Assembly (NCBI RefSeq): GCF_005082825.1
Contig: NZ_CP034882.1
Coordinates: forward strand, 570,318 to 634,317
Source: Buchnera aphidicola (Brevicoryne brassicae)
Lineage (GTDB): Bacteria > Pseudomonadota > Gammaproteobacteria > Enterobacterales > Enterobacteriaceae
DNA: 64,000 nt
Direction of reading: 5' to 3'
This document shows positions 30,810 through 42,814 of this stretch, piece by piece (position 1 is the stretch's first letter; each line of letters starts with the position of its first letter). The notes below the pieces were generated by a model that saw only the letters and a list, made by a program, of their open reading frames with translations, was not told the origin of the DNA and made no database searches. The translations under genes were made by a program, and so were the position numbers.

Positions 30810-32999
30810 TTATATCAAAGATAATTCTATTTTACGTTCATTTAAATTGACAGATATAACTTTTACTTTTAGTGTATCACCAAGACAATAAGTGTTTTTT
30901 TTAGATTTTCCAATTAATTTAAATCCTAAGGCATCAAAATAATAATAATCATCATGTAAAGATGCTATATGAACTAATCCCTCAATAAAAAAGTGATTTA
31001 AACGAACGAAAAATCCGAAAGAAGTGACATTAGAGATTACACCTGTCAGTATATTACCTATTTTTTTATGCATAAAATCACATTTCAACCAATCTACTAC
31101 ATCTCGAGTTGCTTCATCAGCACGTCTTTCAGTCATAGAACAATGAACACCTATTTTTTTTATTTCATTTATACCGTATGCATAAGTATTAGAAGTATTG
31201 TATTTACTAAAGGAAATATTTTCGTTGTTTTTTGATAATAAATATTTTATAACTCTATGTAAAATAAGATCAGGATAGCGTCGAATAGGTGAAGTAAAAT
31301 GAACATAACTAGATAAAGACAAACCAAAATGCCCACAATTATCTGGAGAATATACAGCTTGTTTCATAGAACGTAATAAAATTATTTGAATCATTTCGTA
31401 TTCAGGACGTTTGGAAATATTTTTTAATAAATTTGCATAATGAATGGATTCTGGATTTTCTCCTCCTGATAAAGTTAATCCTAGTTCTTTCAAAAATAAA
31501 CGAAAACTAGCAACATTATCTTTTTTTGGACGATCATGATTACGAAATAAGACGGGATATTTATATTTTTCTACAAAAGATGCAGAAGCTGTATTAGCTA
31601 ATATCATACATGATTCAATGAATTTATGCACATCATTTCGAATGTTTTGAGAAATATGTTTAATTTTTAAGTTAGAATCTAAAAGAAATTTTGGCTCTAT
31701 ATTTTCAAAATAAATACCTTTCCTAGAAAAATTATATTTATTTAAAGTTTTTTGTAAATATGATAAATTTTCAATGTCTTTTAAAAATTTTTTATACTTA
31801 AAACGTAAAAAAGTATCACCATTCCAAATTTTAAAAATTTCATTATATGTAAATCGTCCATGAGAAGATATAACAGCTTCATAATGTTTATAGCTAATTA
31901 ACTCTCCTTTTTTAGATAAATTCATTTCACATATTAAACAAAAACGTTCTTTATAAGGTTTTAAAGAACATAAATCTGTAGAAATTTTTTCTGGTAACAT
32001 AGGTATAACTAATGAAGGAAAATATATAGATGTACCGCGTTCTAATGCTTCTTTATCTAAAGCAGTATCAGGTTTAATATAATAACTTACATCTGCAACT
32101 GCTACCCATAAATTCCATCCTTCTTCTAAATCTGTTTTTTTTTCACAAAAAACCGCATCATCAAAATCACGAGCGTCTTCATCGTCAATAGTGAAAAAAG
32201 GAAGATGTCTTAAATCTATTCGATTTTTTAAATCAAATGGATTTATTTTATCAGTAATTTTACATAATTGGTTTTCAACTTCTTTAGACCACAACGAAGG
32301 AATAGAATGAGTACGTAGTGCTATATCAATAGCTAAACTAGTGCCCATTTCTTTTCCAAGAATTTCTACTATTAATCCTTGTATTCTGTTTTTTCTTATA
32401 AAATGTTGTTTTAATTTTACAACTACAATAGATCCTATAGAAATATTCTCTTTAATAGATGAAAGGACAAAAATCTTAAAATTAAAACGAGTGTCATTCG
32501 GAATCACAATTTTTTTTTCATGATGAATATAATATCTACCAACAATTAATACATTATTAGGTTGTAATATTTTTAAAAATCTAGCAGAACTTCGTCTTTT
32601 TCTATCAGAATTTACTATATGAGCTAAAATAATATCTCCGTGAATACATAATTTCATTTGTTCTGAAGAAAGCCAAAGATCTTCTTTTAATGTTTCTGTT
32701 CTAAGAAAACCATAACCATCTCTATGACCTATTACTTTTCCTTTAACAACTTTTAAATTTTCAGGAGTAATGTAAAAACGGTTTTTAGTATATATAACTT
32801 GACCATCTCGTTCCATTGCTCTTAATCGTCGACGTAATGCTTTTTTTTCTTCTTGATTATTGATACCAAATTTCTTTTCTAAATGTTTTTGACTTATTAA
32901 ATTTTTGCATTTTTTAAGACATGAAGAGATGTATTCTCGACTTGGAATAGGGTTTTTATATTTACTGGCTTCTCTTTTTTGGTAGGGATCTACTACCAT
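30810..32999 (-). CDS. rnr: Ribonuclease R
   Basis: RNase R is a processive 3'-5' exoribonuclease that degrades structured RNA. The protein starts MVVDPYQKREASKYKNPIPSRE, matching E. coli, with an N-terminal winged helix, cold-shock domains, the RNB catalytic domain (TIDDEDARDFDDAVFCEKK with the metal aspartates, FTSPIRRYPDL) and an S1 domain ending LNERKIELSLI. At 729 residues it lacks the roughly 80-residue Lys/Arg-rich tail of the 813-residue E. coli enzyme. GGAG precedes the ATG. E. coli nsrR and rlmB neighbours are missing. Confidence 0.96.
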   Translation of the reverse strand: MVVDPYQKREASKYKNPIPSREYISSCLKKCKNLISQKHLEKKFGINNQEEKKALRRRLRAMERDGQVIYTKNRFYITPENLKVVKGKVIGHRDGYGFLRTETLKEDLWLSSEQMKLCIHGDIILAHIVNSDRKRRSSARFLKILQPNNVLIVGRYYIHHEKKIVIPNDTRFNFKIFVLSSIKENISIGSIVVVKLKQHFIRKNRIQGLIVEILGKEMGTSLAIDIALRTHSIPSLWSKEVENQLCKITDKINPFDLKNRIDLRHLPFFTIDDEDARDFDDAVFCEKKTDLEEGWNLWVAVADVSYYIKPDTALDKEALERGTSIYFPSLVIPMLPEKISTDLCSLKPYKERFCLICEMNLSKKGELISYKHYEAVISSHGRFTYNEIFKIWNGDTFLRFKYKKFLKDIENLSYLQKTLNKYNFSRKGIYFENIEPKFLLDSNLKIKHISQNIRNDVHKFIESCMILANTASASFVEKYKYPVLFRNHDRPKKDNVASFRLFLKELGLTLSGGENPESIHYANLLKNISKRPEYEMIQIILLRSMKQAVYSPDNCGHFGLSLSSYVHFTSPIRRYPDLILHRVIKYLLSKNNENISFSKYNTSNTYAYGINEIKKIGVHCSMTERRADEATRDVVDWLKCDFMHKKIGNILTGVISNVTSFGFFVRLNHFFIEGLVHIASLHDDYYYFDALGFKLIGKSKKNTYCLGDTLKVKVISVNLNERKIELSLI

Positions 33000-33156
33000 A
33001 TTTACTTCTCCATTTATATTATTTTATAATATATATAAATTATAGTTAATAATTTTTTTAAACATGCTCTTATATTTTTATAGAATTATTTCTAATTTTT
33101 CAAAAATCAAACATCTTATATTTTTAGAGTAAAATGGTTTCAAAATTTATCTTTTA

Positions 33157-34461
<1,305 letters not shown>

Positions 34462-34498
34462 CTACTATTTTTAAAATCTTTACGTTTATAAGAATATT

Positions 34499-35431
34499 TT
34501 ATTCAATTTTAATCATTTTATTTATATATTTAAAAAATTTACCATCTGGTTGAATCAACATAATATTACCATCATTTTTAAAACTATTTTCATAAGCACG
34601 TAAACTACGAATAAAAAAATAAAAATAAGGTTCTTTATTATAATTTTGTGCAAATAATCTCGTTACAATAGCTTCTCCTTCACCTTTAATCATTAATGCT
34701 TCTTTTTGTGCTTCTGCTAATATTATAGAAACTTTATAATCTGCAGCTGCACGTATTTTTTCAGCTTTTTCTTGTCCTTGAGAGCGTTGACTTCTAGCTA
34801 CAGCTTCTCTTTCTGCTCTCATACGATTATATATCGCATCAGATACTTCGATAGGTAAATTAATTTGCTTAATGCGAACATCTACAACTTGTATTCCTAA
34901 TGCATTCATACTATTAACATTAATTGACGATTCTTTTTCTAAATGTATAGTTCCTTTATTTAAGGTGTTAAGAACATCTTTTGTTAATCTTCCTCTAGAA
35001 TCAGTAACAATTTCTTTTACATTAAGACAACCTATTTCAGAACGTAAACGATCACTAAATTTTCTTTTTAATAAGACTTCAGCTTGAAATATATCACCTC
35101 CTCCTGTAGCAAGATAATAACGACTGAAATCATTAATACGCCATTTAATATAAGAATCAACAATTAGATCTTTTTTTTCTTTTGTAACAAAACGATCAGC
35201 TTGATTATCCATAGTATGAATCCGTCCATCTAACATTTTAACTGTTTCTAGAAATGGAAATTTAAAATGTAATCCAGGATTATATACTACAGTTTTTTGT
35301 TCATTATTACGTAAAACCTTACCAAATTTTAAAACAATACCACGCTCTCCTTCTTTAACAATAAAAAAAGAAGAAGAAATAAAGAAAAATAATATACTTA
35401 ATAGACAAATAACAGCTTTATTCATATTCAT
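34499..35431 (-). CDS. hflC: FtsH modulator HflC
   Basis: HflC is an SPFH/prohibitin-family inner-membrane protein that forms the HflKC complex around the FtsH protease. The 310 residues begin with one membrane segment (about residues 5-24, VICLLSILFFFISSSFFIV) followed by EGERGIVLKFGKV and the SPFH domain, then AEREAVARSQRSQGQEKAEKIRAAADY, a coiled-coil. Its start overlaps the hflK stop by 4 bases, so translation is coupled. Confidence 0.96.
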   Translation of the reverse strand: MNMNKAVICLLSILFFFISSSFFIVKEGERGIVLKFGKVLRNNEQKTVVYNPGLHFKFPFLETVKMLDGRIHTMDNQADRFVTKEKKDLIVDSYIKWRINDFSRYYLATGGGDIFQAEVLLKRKFSDRLRSEIGCLNVKEIVTDSRGRLTKDVLNTLNKGTIHLEKESSINVNSMNALGIQVVDVRIKQINLPIEVSDAIYNRMRAEREAVARSQRSQGQEKAEKIRAAADYKVSIILAEAQKEALMIKGEGEAIVTRLFAQNYNKEPYFYFFIRSLRAYENSFKNDGNIMLIQPDGKFFKYINKMIKIE

Positions 35432-36660
35432 TCTCTCTCTGGATTTTTCACATGACTTCGTATTGCATTAATACGACGTTGTTCTAAAATATTTTTAGGA
35501 GATAATGAAGAAAAATAATTAATATTTTTATCTTCTTTAGAAGAACGAGAATAATTTTTGCTAAAATTAACATTGTTTGTAAAGTTTTTATCAACTGATT
35601 TTTTATTAGAAAAAAATTTATCTAAAGACAGAAAAAACATTGAATTACTTTTTTTATCAATAAATATTTTTCTATTTTTACTTAATAATCTTTCCATTGA
35701 TTCTATATAAAGACGTTTCAAAGTTATTTTTTTAGCTATTCTATATTCAGGTAAAATTTTAGCAAAACGAGCGACTTCTCCTTCAGCCTCTAAAATTATA
35801 CGTGATGAATACGCTCGTGCTTCTTCTAAAATTCTTTGTGCTTGACCATGAGCTTTCGGTTGAACTTCATTTGAATATGCCTCAGCTTCACGTACATATT
35901 GTTCACGATTTTCACGTGCTGCTATTGCATCATCAAAAGATGTTTTTACTTCTTCTGGAGGTCTAGCTGTTTGAAAGTTAACATCTAATATCGTTATCCC
36001 CATTTGATATGGCTTAATTGTTTCTTCAATTTCTCTTTGAGTATCACTACGTACTAAAGTACGTCCCTCTGTTAACACTCGATCCATAGTTGAACGACCA
36101 ATTACACCACGTAATGCACTATCTGTTGCTTGACGTAAACTATCATCAGGGTATAAAACAGAAAACAAATAGTCAGAAGGGTTAGTTATTTTATATTGTA
36201 CATTCATTTCTACATGAACTACATTTTCATCTGAAGTTAACATTATCCCTGATGTTGCTAATTCCCTTACAGTTTCAACGTTTACAGCTTTTACTTCGTT
36301 GATAAAAACAGGTCTCCAATTTAATCCTGGTTCGACTAAATGACTAAATTTTCCAAAACTTGTAACAACGCCACGTTCAGTTTCTTTAATAGTATAAAAC
36401 CCACTAAAACACCAAACAAAAAAACTGATAAAAATTATTATTAAAAAAGGATGTAAATTTTTTTTTGGTGTATTTGAGGAATAAGTTGTTTTAGTAATAA
36501 TATTTTTCATATTATAGAAAAAACTTTTTATATCTGATACACTTTTTTTTTCAGTTAATTGTTTTCCATTGTTATCACTTGAACAGCTTTTTTTGTCATC
36601 TTTTTTATCCCCCCAAGGATCAAATTCAGGTTTTTTATCATTTGGTTTATTCCAGGCCAT
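35428..36660 (-). CDS. hflK: FtsH modulator HflK
   Basis: HflK pairs with HflC as a membrane assembly regulating FtsH. The ATG at 36658-36660 has GAGG 6 bases upstream and gives MAWNKPNDKKPEFDPWGDKK, the conserved HflK start. A membrane segment (about residues 75-95, ending FSGFYTIKETERGVVTSFGKF) precedes the SPFH domain, with LTSDENVVHVEMNVQY, DSALRGVIG, NFQTARPPEEV and EVQPKAHGQAQRILEEARAY. It ends QRRINAIRSH. 410 residues (E. coli 419). hfq and hflX, which separate miaA from hflK in E. coli, are absent here. Confidence 0.96.
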   Translation of the reverse strand: MAWNKPNDKKPEFDPWGDKKDDKKSCSSDNNGKQLTEKKSVSDIKSFFYNMKNIITKTTYSSNTPKKNLHPFLIIIFISFFVWCFSGFYTIKETERGVVTSFGKFSHLVEPGLNWRPVFINEVKAVNVETVRELATSGIMLTSDENVVHVEMNVQYKITNPSDYLFSVLYPDDSLRQATDSALRGVIGRSTMDRVLTEGRTLVRSDTQREIEETIKPYQMGITILDVNFQTARPPEEVKTSFDDAIAARENREQYVREAEAYSNEVQPKAHGQAQRILEEARAYSSRIILEAEGEVARFAKILPEYRIAKKITLKRLYIESMERLLSKNRKIFIDKKSNSMFFLSLDKFFSNKKSVDKNFTNNVNFSKNYSRSSKEDKNINYFSSLSPKNILEQRRINAIRSHVKNPERE

Positions 36661-36826
36661 CTTATGCCTCATTTATTAATTTTATTACTTAAATAACTTA
36701 AAAAATAGTCAAATTTATTTACAATAAAATTCATAAAAAACACAAATACAGAAAATACATAGTATGTTTTATAAGAATAAAAATCTATTTTTTCTAAATA
36801 TTTTTATTGTATTCTTTTGTCTATTT

Positions 36827-37767
36827 TTAATTTTTTTCAAGTATATATAATAATTGTTTAATTAAAACATCATTATTAGAACTATATGACAATTTATTAA
36901 GATTTTTCCATTTTTTTAGCCATGTTAATTGATGTTTAGCAAGTTTTTTTGTAGCATAAATAATTTTATCAAGCATTTCCTTATGATTAATTTTATATTC
37001 AAGATATTCCCACATTTGACGATATCCTATACATCTAATAGATGGTAAATTTATATGTAAATCTCCTCTAAAAAATAACAATTCTACTTCTTCTTGAAAA
37101 CCTAGCATCAACATTTTCTTTATACGCAATTCAATACGATTATTTAACCATTCTTTACTTGGAGGTATAATTGCAAATTGAAAAATAGTATATGGTAATT
37201 TATGGTTATTATTTTTTTTTAATTCTGTTAAATTTTTACCGGAAAGATAAAACACTTCTAAAGCTCTTAATAATCTTTGAATGTCATTTTTATGAATTCG
37301 ATTAGCAGAAGTAGGATCTATTAATTCTAATTGTTTATGCAAAATTTTTTTTTGATTGTTTAATAAATATTCACGAATTTTAATATTAGACGGTGGTAAA
37401 ATAGATAATCCATTTAATAATACATTATAATAAAACATGGTTCCACCAACAAGACAAGGTATTTTCCCTAATTTAACAATATCATTAATTTCTTTTAGTA
37501 CGTCACTATAAAATTCTGCAACTGAATAATTTTCAATTGGATCTTTAATATTTAATAGACGATGAGGATGATTTGATAAATCAGAAAGACTTGGTTTTGC
37601 TGTTCCAATATCCATATTACGATAAATCAAAGCAGAATCTACACTAATTAATTCTATTGGCAAATACTCTCTAAGAGAAATAGCAAATTGAGTTTTTCCA
37701 GATGCTGTTGGTCCCATTAAAAAAAGTACTATGGGTTTTTTTTTTTATTTTTTTTGTGAAAATTCAT
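36827..37767 (-). CDS. miaA: tRNA dimethylallyltransferase MiaA, frame broken by 1 base in an A11 tract
   Basis: MiaA adds the isopentenyl group to A37 of tRNAs reading UNN codons. The frame from MGPTASGKT to the end is intact (P-loop GPTASGKT, ELISVDSALIYRNMDIGTAKP, LVGGTMFYYN, IRCIGYRQMW). The expected first beta strand is encoded just upstream as PIVLFL, but in a frame closed by a stop. An ATG at 37765-37767 overlaps the mutL stop (ATGA) and reads MNFHKKNKKK into an A11 coding run (37736-37746); A12 would join it to KPIVLFLMGP. The restored length is 313 residues against 316 in E. coli. Starting at the internal ATG (37717) would remove the strand before the P-loop, so I favour the frameshifted full gene. 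Confidence 0.85.
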
Positions 37768-39419
37768 ATTTTTAACATACATAATGCTGAATTAATATTT
37801 ATTTTTTGTAATAATCTAGGCGGAGGATTTTTTAATAAAAAAGGACAATAATATTGCATTTGCAACAATACTGAAATTCCATCAGTATAATTCCAATTTT
37901 TTAATTCTATAAAAAGATTAATATAAAACCAATTAATTATATCTGAAATTGATACTCTTCTTTTGACGAATAAAAATTTAAAAAACTTTGATATCGTTAT
38001 ATCAATGTTTTTATTCATAAAACACACTGGAATAAATTTTAAAATAACATAATTTTTCTTAAAAATTAAATAGAATCCAAAGAGTAATAATTCTTCTTGA
38101 TGATTTAATAAAATTGAATACTCTTTAAATATCAAATTGATTTTAATATTAGCTAAAAAATATTTAGGTATTTTTTTTTCTTTTATATCAATTTTTAATT
38201 GATATTTTTTAATTATCGCTTGAGCTAAGGGAAATGAAATAAGCGAAAAATTATCATACTGATGAATTAAACCATAATACTTGCGCACAACGATTAACAA
38301 GCGCTGAAAAGAACAATCATATTTTTTAAAAAAACTATCAAATGTAATATTTTTTTCTTTTTTTTTGATATTTTTTTTTGAAAAAGATAAAGATGTTATT
38401 TTTAATAAATATTTATTTTGATTTTTTTTTAAATTATGTAAAATACTGTTATAAATAAACGTATATATTATATCAAATTTATTGAATACAATTTCATTTT
38501 TTGTAGGATGAATATTTATATCAATTTCATTAGATGGGACTGTTAAATATAAAACAAATGAAACATATTTATTTCCTACTATTTCTTTATAAGCAGAACA
38601 AACAGCATTCACGATAAGATTATTACGAATATAGCGATTATTAACATAACAATATTGAATTTTTTTTAAATTATTAAAATATCGAGGATATGATATCCAT
38701 CCAAATAGCATAATATTATATATTTTTGATTTTATCTCTAATAATTCATTGATATTGATTTTATTTAAAAACACATCTTTCAATCTATCAATTTTATTAT
38801 TTGAGTTTTTCAAAGCATTATATTGTACAATTATTTTTTTGTTATGTTTTAGAGAAAAATTTATATGAAAATGTGATAAAGCAATTTTTTTAATTACTTC
38901 AAAAATTTTTAAAAATTCTAATTTTTGATTTTGTATAAATTTTAGTTTAACAGGTATATTATAAAATAAATTTTCTACTAAAACAGTAGTTCCTTGAGGG
39001 TGCGCTATTGGTTGTAAAACTATTTTACTATCAATAAAACCTTCTGAATATATTTTCCAAGCAACATTATTTGGTCTATTAGAAGAAATTAAAGTAAATC
39101 TTGAAACTGCTTTAATACTAGCTAACGCTTCACCTCGAAATCCAAAAGTGTTAATTGAATCTAAATCAGATAATGAATTAATTTTACTAGTAGCATGACG
39201 AGTAATCGCAAGTAATAATTCTTTTTGATCAATACCAAAACCATCATCGTTCAAAAAAATAGATTTAAAACCATTTTGTTCAATTTCAATATTAATATTT
39301 TTTGCATTTGCATCTATACTATTTTCGATAATTTCTTTAATAACAGACGCTGGTCGATCAATTACTTCTCCGGCAGAAATTTGAGATGATAAATCGGATG
39401 ACAATATACGAATAGGCAT
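37764..39419 (-). CDS. mutL: DNA mismatch repair protein MutL
   Basis: MutL couples MutS mismatch recognition to downstream repair. The 551-residue protein (E. coli 615) has the GHKL ATPase at its N-terminus: VIDRPASVIKEIIENSIDANAKNI is present in pieces, with DDGFGI, RHATSKI, TFGFRGEALASI and the NVLF-type PQGTTVLVENLFYNIP. The C-terminal dimerisation domain is shorter, and the central linker is Lys/Asn-rich. T9 runs within it stay in frame. Its stop overlaps the proposed miaA start (ATGA), as a coupled operon. Confidence 0.95.
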   Translation of the reverse strand: MPIRILSSDLSSQISAGEVIDRPASVIKEIIENSIDANAKNINIEIEQNGFKSIFLNDDGFGIDQKELLLAITRHATSKINSLSDLDSINTFGFRGEALASIKAVSRFTLISSNRPNNVAWKIYSEGFIDSKIVLQPIAHPQGTTVLVENLFYNIPVKLKFIQNQKLEFLKIFEVIKKIALSHFHINFSLKHNKKIIVQYNALKNSNNKIDRLKDVFLNKININELLEIKSKIYNIMLFGWISYPRYFNNLKKIQYCYVNNRYIRNNLIVNAVCSAYKEIVGNKYVSFVLYLTVPSNEIDINIHPTKNEIVFNKFDIIYTFIYNSILHNLKKNQNKYLLKITSLSFSKKNIKKKEKNITFDSFFKKYDCSFQRLLIVVRKYYGLIHQYDNFSLISFPLAQAIIKKYQLKIDIKEKKIPKYFLANIKINLIFKEYSILLNHQEELLLFGFYLIFKKNYVILKFIPVCFMNKNIDITISKFFKFLFVKRRVSISDIINWFYINLFIELKNWNYTDGISVLLQMQYYCPFLLKNPPPRLLQKININSALCMLKI

Positions 39420-39492
39420 TATCTTATTCTCTAATTTAGTTCAATAAATTATTGAAGAAAAAATAATATTGTCTTACAATTATTTTATATAA

Positions 39493-40659
39493 TTATGAAT
39501 GTGTTTTTAAAATAGAATTATATTCTGAAACAATTAAATGGGATTCTTTACTGTTTATAGATAAACCACAAATATCTAATAAAGTTTTTTTAATACCTTG
39601 GTTTTTTATTAAAGAAGAAATTTTTATTGATTCTAGATCATTTTCGTTATAATAACAAAATGCTGACGCAATACCCTTTGCTAAATTAAAATAAGATAAT
39701 CCGTATTTAATACATCCTAAAAGAGGTTCGACTAAACGTTCTTCTCGTCTTAATTTTTGTAATGGATTTCGCGCTATACGTAAAAGATTATCTGACAAAA
39801 AGGGATTTTCAAAACGACAAAAAATCTTCTCTATATAAGAAAAGTGATCGTTTGAATTAAAATTATAATGTTTTATTAAAAAATTTCCACTTTCTTGCAT
39901 GGCTGATTTAACAATAAAACGTATTTTTTCATCTAAGATAGCTTCATGTATTGTTTTATATTTTTTTATCCAACCTAAATATGCAGCTATAGCATGTCCA
40001 GTATTTAATGTAAACAATTTCCTTACTATAAAAGGATCTAAATTATTACTCAAATTCATATTAGTAATTATTGGAACTTCACCTTTAAACTGATTACAAT
40101 TTACAATCCATTCTTGAAAGTCTTCAGCAATGATAAATAAAGAACTTTTCTTTTTATTTATTACTGAAGAAGGTATGATTGTATCAATACTACAATCTAC
40201 AAAGCCAATATATTTATTTACATACATATGGTATTTTTCAGGTAATTTATCTAGCACGTTTTTTTTTAAAACTGAGCTTGCTTTTATTTTATTTTCACAA
40301 GCGATAATATTTAAGGGTTTTATTGACTGGATATTAAATTTTAATATTATTCCATTACAAATTAAAGATGCAATTTTATCTAATGCAGAAGGACCTACAG
40401 CAGTTGTAATCAAATCAACCAAAGTCATTATTTTTATAATTTTAGGATCACTAGAATTTATAGCACTAATACCTTTAACATCAAAAATACTATCTTGATC
40501 TTTACTAACTGTTCTAACAAAATAATGTTTACTATCATTAATAGTATCTATTACATCTTGATTAATATCAGAAAAAATTATATTAAAATTTGATTCTGAT
40601 AATATTTTTCCAATAAATCCAAGACCAATGTTTCCAGCTCCAAAATGAAGTGCTTTCAT
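39493..40659 (-). CDS. mtlD: Mannitol-1-phosphate 5-dehydrogenase
   Basis: MtlD oxidises mannitol 1-phosphate to fructose 6-phosphate with NAD. The ATG at 40657-40659 gives MKALHFGAGNIGLGFIGKIL, the family start with the NAD-binding GAGNIG, and has GGA upstream; the frame's first ATG adds three residues. Also seen: DLITTAVGPSALDKIA, NIIACENKI, FTLNTGHAIAAYLG and RFENPFLSDN. 388 residues (E. coli 382). It follows mtlA, giving the import-oxidation pair; mtlR is absent. Confidence 0.96.
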   Translation of the reverse strand: MKALHFGAGNIGLGFIGKILSESNFNIIFSDINQDVIDTINDSKHYFVRTVSKDQDSIFDVKGISAINSSDPKIIKIMTLVDLITTAVGPSALDKIASLICNGIILKFNIQSIKPLNIIACENKIKASSVLKKNVLDKLPEKYHMYVNKYIGFVDCSIDTIIPSSVINKKKSSLFIIAEDFQEWIVNCNQFKGEVPIITNMNLSNNLDPFIVRKLFTLNTGHAIAAYLGWIKKYKTIHEAILDEKIRFIVKSAMQESGNFLIKHYNFNSNDHFSYIEKIFCRFENPFLSDNLLRIARNPLQKLRREERLVEPLLGCIKYGLSYFNLAKGIASAFCYYNENDLESIKISSLIKNQGIKKTLLDICGLSINSKESHLIVSEYNSILKTHS

Positions 40660-40709
40660 ATTAGACATTCCAAAAAAAATGTTTTATTTAGAAAAAATCA
40701 TACTCGAAT

Positions 40710-42632
40710 TTATTCAACATTTAAAAGTGACAATACTGTTTTTACATCACTGGTTTTAGATAATATTTTAATGGTATCTTTATTATCTAAGGCATTTGTA
40801 ATATTACTCACTACCATAATATGTTCATCGTTTTTAGCTGCAATTCCAATTACAAGATAAGCGATATCATTTACGTCTTCTCCAAAATGAACTCCTTTAG
40901 GAAATTGACAAAAAACTATTCCTGTCTTTAAGACAGATTCTTTTCCTTTAATAGTGCCATGTGGAAGAGCTATTGATTCACCTAACCAAGTTGAAGATAT
41001 TTTTTCTCTTTCTAACATCGAATTAATATAATCAAATGTAACATAACCTTGTTTTACTAAATTTTTGCCAACTATATTAATAGCTTCTTCTTTAGTATCT
41101 GCATATTGATTAAGTAAAATATTTTGTTCACTTAATCGAAATAAATTATGAGATTTTTTTTCATAATTTGTATTTTTTTTATTATTTTTATCCAGGGAAT
41201 TAATATCATTTCTTTGTAAAGAAATTAGGTTTTCTATTAATTTTTTTACTAAATTATCATAAAAACTATTATTAAGAAAGTTTTTTAAAGAAATATGCTG
41301 AGCATTAGGCGCATATTTTTTTGCACGATCAGTTAAATTTTGATGTGTAATTACCAAATCTGCATTATGAGGTAATACATTAATTGCCATGTTTATTACA
41401 GAAATATGATTTAAATGAGCAAGTTTTATTTTTTTACGAAGAATACTTGCACCCATTGCACTAGAACCCATTCCAGCATCACAAGCAACTATAATTGTTT
41501 TTATTCTACTAAAACATCTAGATTTAATATTATTAAATGGATCTTTTTTTGATATTTTTGTATCAATTAAATTTTCATCTTGTTTTAATATTTTTTTATT
41601 ATTTTTATTAACTTCATAAAAATTGCATTTTAATAATAAAGATGCAGTAATAAAAGAAACTATAAAAGAACAAAAAACAGCACTAATATTAACCAAATAA
41701 AAACCTTTAGGAGTCATTGCTAAAATAGATAAAACTGAACCTGGTGATATTGCAGAAATCAAACCACCATTAAAAAAAACTAACATAAAAACACCTGTCA
41801 TACCACCCATGATAAGAGAAATAATTAACTTGGGTTTAATTAGTACATAAGGAAAATAAATTTCATGAACTCCTCCTAAAAATTCAATTATTGCCGCTCC
41901 TCCTGAAGATCTAGATAAACTTCCTTTTCCAAAAAAAAACCACGCTATTAATACACCTAATCCTGGACCAGGGTTAGATTCTATCAAAAAAAATATAGAT
42001 TTATGATTTTCTGAAGTATCTTGAATACCTAATGGTGAAAAAATTCCATGATTAATTGCATTATTTAAAAAAAATACTTTAGCCGGTTCTATAATAATAG
42101 ATGTAAGAGGTAATAAGTTATAAAATAATATTAATTTTATTAAACTAGATAAAATATGAGAAATCCATTCAATAAATGGACCAATAGTAAAAAATGAAAT
42201 AATAGCTAATAAAATTCCAAATATAGCAATAGAGAAATTATTAACTAACATTTCAAAACCATTTTTTATTTTATTTTCTATTTTTTTATCAAAATATTTG
42301 ATAGTCCATCCGCCTAGTGGTCCAGCAATCATTGCTCCTAATAACATTGGCATATCAGTACTTGTAATTACCCCAATGGTCGTTATACTGCCTACTAATC
42401 CACCTCTATCATTAGAAATTAAACGACCCCCAGTATATCCAATCAAAATAGGTAAAAGATAAAAAATCACAGGTGATATTAACTGCTCTAAAGCCTTATT
42501 AGGCTGCCATCCTAAAGGTATAAACAAGGCAGTCATAATTCCCCATGTAATAAAAATACTTATATTAGGCATTATCATATTACTTAAAAATTGACCAAGA
42601 TTTTGTATTTTTGATTTAATTGATGTAAACAT
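40710..42632 (-). CDS. mtlA: PTS mannitol-specific EIICBA transporter
   Basis: MtlA imports and phosphorylates mannitol. The protein (640 residues from the ATG at 42632; the frame opens seven codons earlier) has a membrane EIIC domain (to about residue 330, with [38 protein letters not shown] and [12 protein letters not shown]), an EIIB domain with the phosphocysteine in [13 protein letters not shown], and an EIIA domain with the phosphohistidine in IALPHGT. All three domains are complete, so it should work with EI/HPr. Mannitol occurs in aphids, which makes it a plausible host-derived carbon source. Confidence 0.96.
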   Translation of the reverse strand: MFTSIKSKIQNLGQFLSNMIMPNISIFITWGIMTALFIPLGWQPNKALEQLISPVIFYLLPILIGYTGGRLISNDRGGLVGSITTIGVITSTDMPMLLGAMIAGPLGGWTIKYFDKKIENKIKNGFEMLVNNFSIAIFGILLAIISFFTIGPFIEWISHILSSLIKLILFYNLLPLTSIIIEPAKVFFLNNAINHGIFSPLGIQDTSENHKSIFFLIESNPGPGLGVLIAWFFFGKGSLSRSSGGAAIIEFLGGVHEIYFPYVLIKPKLIISLIMGGMTGVFMLVFFNGGLISAISPGSVLSILAMTPKGFYLVNISAVFCSFIVSFITASLLLKCNFYEVNKNNKKILKQDENLIDTKISKKDPFNNIKSRCFSRIKTIIVACDAGMGSSAMGASILRKKIKLAHLNHISVINMAINVLPHNADLVITHQNLTDRAKKYAPNAQHISLKNFLNNSFYDNLVKKLIENLISLQRNDINSLDKNNKKNTNYEKKSHNLFRLSEQNILLNQYADTKEEAINIVGKNLVKQGYVTFDYINSMLEREKISSTWLGESIALPHGTIKGKESVLKTGIVFCQFPKGVHFGEDVNDIAYLVIGIAAKNDEHIMVVSNITNALDNKDTIKILSKTSDVKTVLSLLNVE

Positions 42633-42814
42633 AATAAACCACGCATATTCCATAAAATTAAAATTTTAAAATAACTTTTAAATAAAATATTAATAATTAA
42701 ATTTAATACTTTTTTAAAAAAAGTTAGATTTTTAATAAATATATACATCATTATAAATTTTTCTAATTAATTTTTTATTTTATAACAATTTAATAATTCA
42801 AATTGTTAAAATAT

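Noticed and set aside
40130..40498. 122-residue plus-strand ORF opposite mtlD
   Set aside because: It is the antisense shadow of a highly conserved gene, with no ribosome site and no recognisable domain.
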